Assembly (NCBI RefSeq): GCF_014653945.1
Contig: NZ_BNAU01000005.1
Coordinates: forward strand, 62,001 to 126,000
Reading direction: 5' to 3'
Length of the DNA stretch: 64,000 nt
DNA from: Amycolatopsis deserti
Lineage (GTDB): Bacteria > Actinomycetota > Actinomycetes > Mycobacteriales > Pseudonocardiaceae
This document shows positions 50,167 through 58,295 of the stretch, piece by piece. The translations under genes and the position numbers were made by a program. Below the pieces are notes generated by a model. It did no database searches. It saw nothing but the letters and a program-made list of their open reading frames with translations, and had not been told where the DNA came from. Every line of letters begins with the position of its first letter. The stretch's first letter is position 1.

Positions 50167-51366
50167 TCAATTCCGCACGGCTCTGCGGGCGCCTTCACCG
50201 AACATGGCGAGTGCCCGCAGAGCCGTGCCCAGCTCCGCGATGTCCGACGGGTCGCTCAGCGACCGGCCCAGCACGTCCGTGATCCGCTTCAACCGGTGCC
50301 GCACCGTGTTCGGGTGGCAGTAGACCCGCTCGGCGACCTGCTTGGTGGACCCACCGCAGTCGAACCAGGCGCGCAACGTCAGCAGCAGCACGTTGCCCTC
50401 CTCGGCGGGCAGCTCCAGGATCGGCCGCAGCACCTGCCCGGCCAGCTGGGCCGACGCCTCCGGGTCGCTCGCGACGAGCCCGGCCAGCGGCGACTCGTGG
50501 AACCGCGCCACGTCCTTCGTCCCGGGCGGCAGGCTGGACAGTGCCACCCGTGCCAGGTGCAGGGCGCGCGCGGTGTCGCCGAGGCCGGTGAACACCGGGC
50601 TCATCCCGACCCGCCCGCGCGGGTTCTCCCGCAACAGCTCCATGACCTGGTCCGGATCGCGCACCGACACGACCCCGATCTGCAGCTCCGGCGTCAGCCG
50701 CCAGGCCGAGGCGTGGTGCCGTTCCCGCAGCCGGACCTCGATCAGCGGCAGCGCTTCCTGGCCAAGCCCGGGGGTTTCCGCGGCGACGACGACGAACGTG
50801 CCCTCCAGCGGCAGGTCGAGCATGCGCGCGATGTCCCACAGCGTGCCCTCGGTCGCGTTGCCGCCGGTGAACAACGCCTCCACGAGCGCGAGCCTACGGT
50901 TCTGCCGGGTGCGGCTGATCTCGGCCATCGTCGCGCGGTAGGTGCAGGTCAGCTCCTCGAAGTAGTCGTCCATCAGGTCCCAGATGGCGGTGGTCGCCGA
51001 GACCAGCGTGGCGACGTCCTGCGCGGGCGCGGTCAGCTCGACGAAGCACTGCCACACCTCGGTGAACCCGATGCGGAACGCGCGCAGCATCTCCGGCAGC
51101 GGGGCGCCCATCAGCGCGCGCTGGCGCCCGGTCGCCCGGGCCGTCGACAGGTCCGGGGCGCCGGGCTCGGCCAGGGCGCGAACGAGGAACTGCAGGTTGT
51201 CCCGGCACGAGGCGAACAGGTCGTCGTGCGAGACGAACCGTTCCTCGCGGTAGACGGCCATCTCCTCGATGATCTGCGCGTAGGTCGCCTTGGTCATCTC
51301 CGGCAACCGCGTCATGGCGCGGCCGGCCAGGCCGGCCACCGCGGGTTCGGCGCCCGTGTACCTCAT
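50167..51366 (-). CDS. PucR/CdaR-type transcriptional regulator
   Basis: A 399-residue regulator. The N-terminal part (AGRAMTRLPEMTKATYAQII) is a helical sensory domain with a central GGDEF-like remnant (TFVVVAAETPG); the C-terminus ends in a PucR helix-turn-helix, LLTLRAWFDCGGSTKQVAER then VYCHPNTVRHRLKRI. PucR proteins often control purine or aromatic hydroxylase genes. ATG 51364-51366. It lies downstream of the molybdenum hydroxylase operon on the same strand, separated by a terminator, so it has its own promoter and may control that operon. Confidence 0.88.
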   Translation of the reverse strand: MRYTGAEPAVAGLAGRAMTRLPEMTKATYAQIIEEMAVYREERFVSHDDLFASCRDNLQFLVRALAEPGAPDLSTARATGRQRALMGAPLPEMLRAFRIGFTEVWQCFVELTAPAQDVATLVSATTAIWDLMDDYFEELTCTYRATMAEISRTRQNRRLALVEALFTGGNATEGTLWDIARMLDLPLEGTFVVVAAETPGLGQEALPLIEVRLRERHHASAWRLTPELQIGVVSVRDPDQVMELLRENPRGRVGMSPVFTGLGDTARALHLARVALSSLPPGTKDVARFHESPLAGLVASDPEASAQLAGQVLRPILELPAEEGNVLLLTLRAWFDCGGSTKQVAERVYCHPNTVRHRLKRITDVLGRSLSDPSDIAELGTALRALAMFGEGARRAVRN

Positions 51367-51444
51367 GAGATGTCCGTCCTCCCCGTCGAGGGCTCGCGAG
51401 TGGACATCTAACACGAAAGTGTCCAACGTTGCGCATTGGCATGA

Positions 51445-51480
51445 CAGAGCCCCGCAACCGCGGAGGGTTGCGGGGCTCTG
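51445..51480 (-). terminator. Terminator after the molybdenum hydroxylase operon
   Basis: CAGAGCCCCGCAACC (51445-51459) pairs perfectly with 51466-51480 around a six-base loop, 15 bases beyond the small-subunit stop. Confidence 0.8.
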
Positions 51481-51494
51481 GTGCCGCAAGTGCG

Positions 51495-51971
51495 TCACAT
51501 CTGGGACGCGGCGCTCTTCACCGCCTCCCGGATGCGGGAGTAGGTGCCGCAGCGGCAGATGTTGCGGATCTCGTCGAAGTCGGCGTCGCTGATCTCGCGT
51601 CCCTCGGCGCGGGCCTGCTTCACCTTGGCGATCGCCGCCATGATCTGGCCGGGCTGGCAGTAGCCGCACTGCGCGACGTCCCGGTCGATCCACGCCTGCT
51701 GCATCGGGTGCAGTTCACCGGTGACCGGGTCGGCGAGACCTTCGATCGTGGTGATCTCGTCGTCCGGGCCGATCGCCGACACCGGGACCGAGCACGGGTT
51801 GAACGCCTTGCCGTTGATGTGGCTCGTGCACGCTTTGCACACGTTGATGCCGCAGCCGTACTTCGGACCGGTGATGCCGAGCAGGTCGCGCAACACCCAG
51901 AGCAGGCGGACCTTGTCGTCGGCGTCGACGGTGACCCGCTCGCCGTTGACCGTGAAAGTGTGTTGGGACAA
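51495..51971 (-). CDS. (2Fe-2S) small subunit of a molybdenum hydroxylase
   Basis: A 158-residue electron-transfer subunit. The plant-ferredoxin-like first cluster is bound by YGCGINVCKACTSHINGKAFNPC; the second, helical cluster by CGYCQPG and NICRCGTY. This is the IorA/CoxS-type subunit of isoquinoline oxidoreductase, xanthine dehydrogenase and related enzymes. ATG 51971. It lies 10 bases after the large subunit, so the two form an operon, with the small subunit second. Confidence 0.92.
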   Translation of the reverse strand: MSQHTFTVNGERVTVDADDKVRLLWVLRDLLGITGPKYGCGINVCKACTSHINGKAFNPCSVPVSAIGPDDEITTIEGLADPVTGELHPMQQAWIDRDVAQCGYCQPGQIMAAIAKVKQARAEGREISDADFDEIRNICRCGTYSRIREAVKSAASQM

Positions 51972-51981
51972 CGAAGGCTCC

Positions 51982-54306
51982 TCAGTAAGTGTAGGCCAGG
52001 CCGTCGACCGGCGATTCGGGCACCGGCGGCACCTTCGGCTTCGGCTCGAAGCTCAGCGTGCCGTGGTTGATCGGGAAGCGGGTCGGCATCTTCCCCACCG
52101 CCCGGCCGTAGGCGCAGGCGGCCGCGGCGAACGAGCTGGCGACGGCCAGTTCGCCCGCGCCACCGGGCTCACCGGTCGTAGCGGGCATGACCACGACCTC
52201 CACCTCCGGCGGCGTGTTCCACTGCCGGGTGTAGAAGTAGTTGTCCCAGCTCGCTTCCAGCGGCAGGCCGTTGTCGATGTGCAGGCTCGAGGTGAGCGCC
52301 ATCGCGATGCCGTCGTTGACGCAGCCGATCGTCTGCGCCTCCAGGCCCTTCGGGTTGATCGGCAGGCCGGCGTCCACGACCGCGACGGCCTTGGTGACGC
52401 GCGGCCCGGCGACCCCGTTGCGGATCTTGCGGTTGACCGTCTCCGGCCGGCAGTCGATCTCCATCAGGACCGCGCTGACGCTCTTGTACTCGTGGTGCAG
52501 CGCGATGCCCTGCGCGGTGCCGGCGGGCATCTTCCGGCCCCAGTTGCCGACATCGGCCACCTTGTCGAGGACCTTGCGGATGCGGTCGTCCTTGAGGAAG
52601 TTCCGGCGGAAGGTCAGCGGGTCCTGGCCCATCTTCGCGGCCAGCTGGTCCACGATCAGCTCGCGCGCGCAGACCACGTTGGGCGAGTAGACGTTGCGCA
52701 TGCTGGAGGTGTGGAACTTCAGCGGCACCTCGTTGAGCAGCTGCGTGGCCGCGCCGAAGTTGTACGGCATCGACGTGGACAGCATGAACACCGTCTGGGA
52801 GAACCCGATGTCGCCGACCGGGAGCTTCGCGGCGACCGCGGTGAGGATCTCGCCGAGGCCGTGGCCGAAGTCGGTGGTGACGCTGGTGTGCCGCTGCTCG
52901 TAGCTGACGACGTTGCCCAGCGCGTGGTTGACCCGCACCCGCGAGATGCACATCGGGTGCGTGCGGCCGTGGCGGGCGTCGTCGGCGCGGTGCCACATGA
53001 GCTTGACGGGCTTGCCCATCTTCTTCGAGATCTCCGCCGCCTCGATCGCGGCGTCGCCGAAGAGCTTGCGGCCGAACGAACCGCCACCGGTGACCACGTG
53101 CACCTTGACCGCCGGGATCGGCAGGCCGAGCTTGAGCGCGATCTGCTCCTGCGTGGTGATCGGCGACTTGAGGCCGGACCAGATCTCCGCGCGGTCGGCG
53201 CGCACGTCGGCGATGGCGCAGTTGGTCTCCAGCGCGCTGTTGCTGGCGAAGGCGAACACGAACTCGGCGTCGATCGACTGGGTCAGGACCGGGGGCACCG
53301 CCATCGGCAGCGCGGCGGCGCGCAGCTTCTGCTCGACCGAGGCGTCGGACTCACCGTCCACAGTGCCCGGTCCCCAGTCCACCTTCAGCGCCCGGATCGC
53401 GTCGATGCACTGCCCGAAGGTCTCGGCGCGGACCGCGACGCCGGTGGAGATGGTGGCGACGTCGGTGACGCCGGGCATCGCCTTGACCTCGGCCAGGTTG
53501 TGGACCGCCTTGACCGTGCCGTTGATCGTCGGCGGGCGGCAGACCATCGTCGGCTTGGCGTTCGGGACCTGCAGGTCCATGGTGAACTTCTTGCGCCCGG
53601 TGACCGCTTCGAGGGCGTCGATGCGGCCGGTCGGCTTGCCGATGATGCGGAACTCGGAGGTCTTCTTCAGCGTGGCGCTGGTTTCCTCGGTGCGGGCGCT
53701 CGCGGCGGCTTCGGCGAGCGAGCCGTAGGTCGCGGTGCGGCCGGAGGCGGAGCGGATCACGCCGTCGCGGGCGGTGAGCGTCGAGGCGTCGACCTTCCAC
53801 TGGTCGGCGGCGGTGGCGAGCAGGCGGGCGCGGGCGATGGCCGCGGCGGTGCGGACCGGGTTGTACAGCGAGCGCACCGAGTTGGACCCACCGGTCAGCT
53901 GGTTGAACACCAGTTCCGGGCGGGCGTCGGCGAGGTTGACGCCGACCTTGCTCAGCGGGAGGTCCATCTCCTCGGCGATGAGCATGGCGATGGTGGTGGT
54001 GATGCCCTGGCCGACCTCGGCGCGCGGCACCGCGAACGACACCGTGTCGTCGCGGTTGACCTGGATCGCGATGAGGTTGGAGGTCGGCATCGCCGCGAGC
54101 GTGAGGGCGTCGCCGAGGTCGAGGATGTCGGCCGGCCCGGGGAGCGTGGGGATCGCGGCGTCGGCCGGAGCCGGGGCGGCGAGGTCCCCGCCGAGCTTGG
54201 CCGCCACCGCGAGGGTGGGCGCCGCGAGGAGGTAACCGAGGAACCGGCGCCGTTCCAGAGACGGAGTCCCGTCCCCGGGCGCGGCCGATCGCCGTTGATG
54301 CGCCAT
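51982..54306 (-). CDS. Molybdopterin-binding large subunit of a molybdenum hydroxylase (IorB-like)
   Basis: A 774-residue subunit. The N-terminus has a twin-arginine signal, RRRFLGYLLAAPTLAVAA, so the folded enzyme is probably exported. The catalytic part has TGGGSFGRKLFGDAAIEAAE and HEYKSVSAVLME, the molybdopterin-cytosine-dinucleotide and Mo loops, and a late GEPGGAGELAVASSFAAAAC block with the expected catalytic Glu. It resembles isoquinoline 1-oxidoreductase beta and aldehyde dehydrogenases of the IorB group. ATG 54304-54306 after GGAAGGA. Likely hydroxylates N-heterocycles or aldehydes; substrate unknown. Confidence 0.9.
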   Translation of the reverse strand: MAHQRRSAAPGDGTPSLERRRFLGYLLAAPTLAVAAKLGGDLAAPAPADAAIPTLPGPADILDLGDALTLAAMPTSNLIAIQVNRDDTVSFAVPRAEVGQGITTTIAMLIAEEMDLPLSKVGVNLADARPELVFNQLTGGSNSVRSLYNPVRTAAAIARARLLATAADQWKVDASTLTARDGVIRSASGRTATYGSLAEAAASARTEETSATLKKTSEFRIIGKPTGRIDALEAVTGRKKFTMDLQVPNAKPTMVCRPPTINGTVKAVHNLAEVKAMPGVTDVATISTGVAVRAETFGQCIDAIRALKVDWGPGTVDGESDASVEQKLRAAALPMAVPPVLTQSIDAEFVFAFASNSALETNCAIADVRADRAEIWSGLKSPITTQEQIALKLGLPIPAVKVHVVTGGGSFGRKLFGDAAIEAAEISKKMGKPVKLMWHRADDARHGRTHPMCISRVRVNHALGNVVSYEQRHTSVTTDFGHGLGEILTAVAAKLPVGDIGFSQTVFMLSTSMPYNFGAATQLLNEVPLKFHTSSMRNVYSPNVVCARELIVDQLAAKMGQDPLTFRRNFLKDDRIRKVLDKVADVGNWGRKMPAGTAQGIALHHEYKSVSAVLMEIDCRPETVNRKIRNGVAGPRVTKAVAVVDAGLPINPKGLEAQTIGCVNDGIAMALTSSLHIDNGLPLEASWDNYFYTRQWNTPPEVEVVVMPATTGEPGGAGELAVASSFAAAACAYGRAVGKMPTRFPINHGTLSFEPKPKVPPVPESPVDGLAYTY

Positions 54307-54398
54307 CGAGAGTGTCCTTCCGAGATCCACGTTGATCGCGGTCACGATAGGAACGGGCTCCGCGGGGGTCAACGATCCGTAGCCGCGTCGGCCCATCT

Positions 54399-54447
54399 CT
54401 GTGACCGGAACACAGTCGCGTGCCACACAACTGTGACGCGGACACAG
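54399..54447. promoter_or_regulatory. Tandem palindromic operators upstream of the molybdenum hydroxylase operon
   Basis: CTGTGaccggaaCACAG (54399-54415) and CTGTGacgcggaCACAG (54431-54447) share the same 5-7-5 dyad, and their centres are 32 bp (about three helical turns) apart. They sit 93-141 bases upstream of the large-subunit start. A dimeric regulator bound to both sites on one face is likely. Confidence 0.6.
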
Positions 54448-54570
54448 CCGAACGTCGTACTAACCTGGTCCGGATGGTCTACCGAGAGCGACGGTCGATC
54501 AATCGAGCCGGTGGCAGGTTCGTGCCGTGGCGGCGAGCATGGTTCAGCCCGGCAACGCCTCACTGGTCGC

Positions 54571-54794
54571 CTGCCGTCCGCGACCGAGATCGCCATCCCG
54601 GTGCGGGTGCACGAGGTGAAGACGGGGCGGCCCGTCACCGGCACGCGCGTGGAGATCGGCGGCGCCTCCTGCCCGCCGGTGCTGCACTACACCCCCACAT
54701 CGACCTGGCCGTGGACATCCCGCCGAGCCAGGTGCACGTGACGCCCTCGGACGCCGACGTGCGTGCGGCGTTCCAGCCGCTGGTCGACCCGTGA
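54571..54794 (+). pseudogene. Apparent frameshifted gene fragment, unknown
   Basis: From about 54577 one frame reads TEIAIPVRVHEVKTGRPVT then GTRVEIGGASCPPVLHY; near 54690-54700 protein-like sequence continues in another frame as IDLAVDIPPSQVHVTPSDAD then VRAAFQPLVDP, ending with TGA at 54792-54794. Each half looks like natural protein and the switch suggests a one-base frameshift. No start codon with a ribosome site is obvious. Could also be two chance frames in GC-rich DNA, hence low confidence. Confidence 0.35.
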
Positions 54795-54816
54795 GGGCGG
54801 GAAGCCCCGCCCTCAC
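54791..54816. terminator. Terminator downstream of the NDMA-dependent alcohol dehydrogenase
   Basis: GTGAGGGCGGG (54791-54801) pairs perfectly with CCCGCCCTCAC (54806-54816) around a four-base loop, 11 bases beyond the dehydrogenase stop, at the end of the mycofactocin operon. Confidence 0.75.
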
Positions 54817-54827
54817 GGGGGCACGAC

Positions 54828-55943
54828 TCAGTCCGCCGAGTGCATGATCACGCCACGGATGTTCTTCCCGTCGCGCAGGTCCTGGTAGCCCTCGTTGACC
54901 TCTTCGAGCGAGTACCGCTTGGTCACCAGCTCGTCCAGCTTCACGTGACCGGCCTGGTACAGGCGCAGCAGGCGGAGGATGTCGTACTGCGGGTTGGCCG
55001 AGCCGAACAGCGTGCCCTTGACCGTCTTCTCGAACAGGGTCATCACGCCGCCGGACAGGTGCACCGTCAGCTTCTCCGGGTTGGCCAGGCCGGTGATCAC
55101 GACCGTGCCGCCCTTGCCGACCACGTTGAACGCGTCCGTCACGACCTGCTCGTCCACCGTGCCGACGGTGATCAGCGCCTGGTCGGCCATCTGGCCCCAG
55201 GTCAGCTCCGCGACCTTCGCCGCGGCCTCGTCCGCCGAGGCGAACGCGTGGGTGGCGCCGAGTTCGAGAGCCTTCTCGCGCTTGAAGGCCACCGGGTCGA
55301 CGGCGATCACGTTCGCCGCGCCCGCGTGCGCCGCGCCCTGGACGGCGTTGATGCCGATCCCGCCGATGCCGTACACGACGCAGGTGTCGCCCGCGCGCAC
55401 GCCGCCGGCGTAGTTGGCCGAGGCCCAGCCGGTCGGCACACCGCAGCCCACCAGCACCGCCGTCTCCAGCGGCAGCCAGTCGTCCACCTTGACCACCGAG
55501 TGCTCGGAGATCGTGGCGCGCTCGGAGAACGTGCCGAGCATGCACATGGCGCCGTAGTCGGTGCCGCCGCGGTGGAAGCGGAAGCTGCCGTCCGGCATGT
55601 GCCCGTCGAGGATCGTCGCGCCCATGTCGCACAGGTTCGAGCGGCCGGTGGCGCAGTAGCGGCAGTGGCCGCAGTTCGGGATGAACGAGCAGACGACGTG
55701 GTCGCCCGGCTCGACCTTGGAGACGCCCGGGCCGACGTCTTCGATGATGCCCGCGCCCTCGTGCCCGCCCACGATCGGGAACCGCGGCACCAGGTCGTTG
55801 TCGATCAGGTGCAGGTCCGAGTGGCACAGCCCGGCGGCCGTGTACTTGATCAGGACCTCACCTTCGCGTGGACCGTCGAGCTCGAGTTCCTCGATCTCGA
55901 ACGGCTTGCCCGCGGAATGCAGGACTGCGGCCTTGGTCTTCAC
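54828..55943 (-). CDS. NDMA-dependent alcohol dehydrogenase (mycofactocin-associated)
   Basis: A 371-residue zinc alcohol dehydrogenase. GLCHSDLHLID and GHEGAGIIEDVG bind the catalytic Zn, CGHCRYCATGRSNLC the structural Zn, and VYGIGGIGINAVQGAAHAGA the tightly held nicotinamide cofactor. The group is the Rxyl_3153-type enzyme that uses N,N-dimethyl-nitrosoaniline in vitro and mycofactocin in vivo. I chose GTG 55943 because AAAGAGG lies eight bases before it; GTG 55952 is an alternative. It follows mftE by 41 bases and ends the operon. Confidence 0.9.
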   Translation of the reverse strand: MKTKAAVLHSAGKPFEIEELELDGPREGEVLIKYTAAGLCHSDLHLIDNDLVPRFPIVGGHEGAGIIEDVGPGVSKVEPGDHVVCSFIPNCGHCRYCATGRSNLCDMGATILDGHMPDGSFRFHRGGTDYGAMCMLGTFSERATISEHSVVKVDDWLPLETAVLVGCGVPTGWASANYAGGVRAGDTCVVYGIGGIGINAVQGAAHAGAANVIAVDPVAFKREKALELGATHAFASADEAAAKVAELTWGQMADQALITVGTVDEQVVTDAFNVVGKGGTVVITGLANPEKLTVHLSGGVMTLFEKTVKGTLFGSANPQYDILRLLRLYQAGHVKLDELVTKRYSLEEVNEGYQDLRDGKNIRGVIMHSAD

Positions 55944-55984
55944 ACCGATCACCTCTTTGTGACAGGGCTCTCATGCACCGACTG

Positions 55985-56662
55985 CTACATGATGCCATCT
56001 CTGGCAAGCGCCGCGGCCGCTTCAAGTAGAGCGTCCGCCCATCGACTGAGGGTGGCGCGCCCCGCTTCCGCGCTCGCCCGCGCGGGGTCACCCAGCACCC
56101 CGTTCGGGCTCACCCCGCGCACACCTTCGTCACGCAACCGTCCGATGAGTTCCGGCAGCGGCCGCGTCTCGCCGGGCTCGAACCGGTTCGTGCGCACGGC
56201 TTCCGGCCGCAGCGCGAGCATCACCGACGTCTCCAGCCGCCCGGCGTGGGTGTCGTCGGCCGGGCCGTCCGGGCACCACGCACGCACATTCCGGCCCTCG
56301 TAACGCAGTTTCGCGACCGCGCGGCGCAGCGGGACCGCGTTGCCGCCGTGCGCGGACACCAGCAGAACCCCGGCGAAGGCGTCCGCGGAGCGCACCAGCT
56401 CGACCAGGAGGAGTTCCGTGGCTTCCTGACCGATCGAGAGCGTGCCAGGAAAATCGGCGTGCTCCCCGCTGGACCCGTAGGGCAGCGCGGGGGCGACGAC
56501 GACCTCCGGCCGGGCCTCGCCGAGCCGGCGGCACAGCTCGACCGCGATCTCGGTGTCCACCGTGTACGGCAGGTGCGGTCCGTGCTGTTCGGTGGCGCCC
56601 AGCGGCACGGCCAGCAGGCGGCGGTCGCCGAGCTCGGGCCAGGCGAGGTCGGCGAGGTTCAC
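55985..56662 (-). CDS. mftE: Mycofactocin maturation peptidase MftE (creatininase family)
   Basis: A 225-residue creatininase-family amidohydrolase. GATEQHGPHLPYTVDTEIA supplies the first metal ligands, SGEHADFPGTLSIG the second set and VLLVSAHGGNAVPL the Gly-rich loop. In the mycofactocin pathway MftE releases the modified C-terminal Val-Tyr derived product from MftA. GTG at 56662 overlaps the MftF stop (GTGA). It lacks any sign of degeneration and is the usual length. Confidence 0.92.
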   Translation of the reverse strand: MNLADLAWPELGDRRLLAVPLGATEQHGPHLPYTVDTEIAVELCRRLGEARPEVVVAPALPYGSSGEHADFPGTLSIGQEATELLLVELVRSADAFAGVLLVSAHGGNAVPLRRAVAKLRYEGRNVRAWCPDGPADDTHAGRLETSVMLALRPEAVRTNRFEPGETRPLPELIGRLRDEGVRGVSPNGVLGDPARASAEAGRATLSRWADALLEAAAALARDGIM

Positions 56663-58017
56663 AGCCGTTTCCCTGGCCACGTGGAGAGGTCCGGAACCAA
56701 CGGGCCCGGTTCCTTCTCGCGCAGGCAGCCGCGCCAGACACCGGCGCCGTAGGCGAGATCGTCCGCGGCGCGGGCCAGCAGCCACCGGAGCGGGTCGATG
56801 TCCGGGCGGGTGCGGGCCCAGTCCAGGAGGTGCCGGGCGTAGGCCAGGGCCAAGACGCGACGGCCGCGCCGGGACAGCGCGAGCAACGGGATCGCGGCCG
56901 GGCCCCACGCGCCGGTGAGGGCGTCGGCCAGGAACCGGCCCGCGGCGACGTGCCCGCGCAGGGCGATGCCGAGCGCTTCCTTCGCCGGCACGTCGAGGGG
57001 TTTCAGCTTGCGGGGCAACAGGGCCGCGGTGCCGAGCGCGATCGCGACGCCGGTCTTCGGGCGTCCGGCGGCCAGCGCGAGCCAGGCCAGTGCGGTCCAG
57101 CCGGCCGTGCGGACCGGCGCGAGCGCCTGCCGCCCGTGGCGTTTCGCGAGTGGCGCGGCGGAAGTGCCGTAGCTGTACCGCTGTTTCAGCCAGGCGCGCC
57201 AGGTCGAGCGTGGTTCGTGCACCACTTCGGACTCCGGCTCGTAGCGGACGGAGCCGCCGGCGTCGACGAGGCGCCAGATCAGGTCGACATCCTCGCCGAA
57301 GCGCAGGTCCTCGTCGAAGCCGTGGATCGCCTGCAGCGCCGAGGTGCGCACGACGAGCGCGGCGGTGGGCAGGTAGGTGATGCGGCCGCGGGGGCGGACC
57401 TGCGCCGGGGTGGCGCCCATGTCCAACGAGGACTGTCGAGTCTCGTAGCGGGACAGGGCTTTGCGGCCTGGGGCGCTGCGCACCCGCGGCGCGACGGCCA
57501 CCACGGCGGGGTCCTCGAACTGCGCCAGCAGCGGCCCGAGCCAGCCGGGTTCGGGGCGGGTGTCGGCGTCGAGGAAGGCGACCAGCTCCGTGGTGACCTT
57601 GCGCCAGCCGGTGTTGCGTGCGGCGGCGGGGCCACGCGCGACGGGGTGGCGGTCGACGGCGTGCGGGACGGGCACGGCGGACCCGTCGTCGACGACGAGC
57701 GTCTCGCGGACGTCGTTCAGGCGCGGGAGGAGCCCGGTGAGGCGGTCGGCGTGGTCGCGGACGGGGACGACGACGGTGACGTCCTGCGGGGTCAGCTTCG
57801 CGCCGGGGTAGGTGGGGTGGACCATGCCGGCGAGGACGAGTTTCTCGGCCAGGCGCCGGTGGTGGGGCTTGTCGCCGACCGCCGCGCCGGCGGCCCATTG
57901 GGCGAACAGGCGCGCCCCGGCGGCGGAGAGCTTGACGACCCGGAGGGGCGAGCCGCCGACGAGAACCCGCCCGCCGGCGACGGCCTTGGTGGAGGGATCC
58001 AGGCGGAGCACGGTCAT
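56659..58017 (-). CDS. mftF: Mycofactocin glycosyltransferase MftF
   Basis: A 452-residue family 2 glycosyltransferase. VTVVVPVRDHADRLTGLL opens the GT-A fold, LVVDDGSAVPVP and AFLDADTRPEPGWLG carry the nucleotide-sugar and metal Asp residues, and GFDEDLRFGEDVDLIWRLVD is the ED-x-D acceptor motif. It would add glucose units to the mycofactocin core. The C-terminal third is hydrophobic and suggests membrane association. ATG 58015-58017 follows GGGAGG; it overlaps a small frame upstream (ATGA) and mftE downstream. Confidence 0.9.
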   Translation of the reverse strand: MTVLRLDPSTKAVAGGRVLVGGSPLRVVKLSAAGARLFAQWAAGAAVGDKPHHRRLAEKLVLAGMVHPTYPGAKLTPQDVTVVVPVRDHADRLTGLLPRLNDVRETLVVDDGSAVPVPHAVDRHPVARGPAAARNTGWRKVTTELVAFLDADTRPEPGWLGPLLAQFEDPAVVAVAPRVRSAPGRKALSRYETRQSSLDMGATPAQVRPRGRITYLPTAALVVRTSALQAIHGFDEDLRFGEDVDLIWRLVDAGGSVRYEPESEVVHEPRSTWRAWLKQRYSYGTSAAPLAKRHGRQALAPVRTAGWTALAWLALAAGRPKTGVAIALGTAALLPRKLKPLDVPAKEALGIALRGHVAAGRFLADALTGAWGPAAIPLLALSRRGRRVLALAYARHLLDWARTRPDIDPLRWLLARAADDLAYGAGVWRGCLREKEPGPLVPDLSTWPGKRL

Positions 58018-58295
58018 GGCGTGACCTCCCGGTGGCACCCGCTCGCGCGCCAGCGCCGGTGGTACCCGCGGTCGGCCGTGGCCCCGACGGCCCACGCCGC
58101 CAGGCGCACCGCACCGCGAGCGCGCCCGTCGCGAGCAGCCGTGGCCGCGGAGCCGAGCCGAGGCGTGCCGTGCGCGCGCACCACGCCGCCACCGCACCAC
58201 CACCGGCGGCCGCTGCCGGCTGTCGCCCGGATGGCGCCTGCCTCGGGGCGCACCGCACCGCGAGCAGCCGTGGCCGGGAACTCCAGCGGAGTCAT
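58014..58295 (-). CDS. Unnamed 93-codon frame in the mycofactocin operon
   Basis: This frame starts at ATG 58295, overlapping the SDR stop by four bases, and stops at 58014, overlapping the mftF ATG by four bases, exactly like the true genes of this operon. It encodes a basic, Arg/Ala/Gly/Trp-rich peptide of 93 residues. Two segments repeat in frame, 144 bases apart: PATAARGAVRP near the N-terminus and AATAARDGRARGAVRL later, which differ by an in-frame 15-base insertion. I know no MftA-G component like it. It could be a new small protein or a GC-rich spacer whose frame is accidental. Confidence 0.45.
   Translation of the reverse strand: MTPLEFPATAARGAVRPEAGAIRATAGSGRRWWCGGGVVRAHGTPRLGSAATAARDGRARGAVRLAAWAVGATADRGYHRRWRASGCHREVTP

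Noticed and set aside
51721..54741. Very long open frame on the plus strand opposite the molybdenum hydroxylase genes
   Set aside because: Its translation is low-complexity Arg/Gly/Val/His with no motifs, while the minus strand encodes two intact enzymes with cofactor motifs. It is a codon-bias shadow typical of high-GC DNA.
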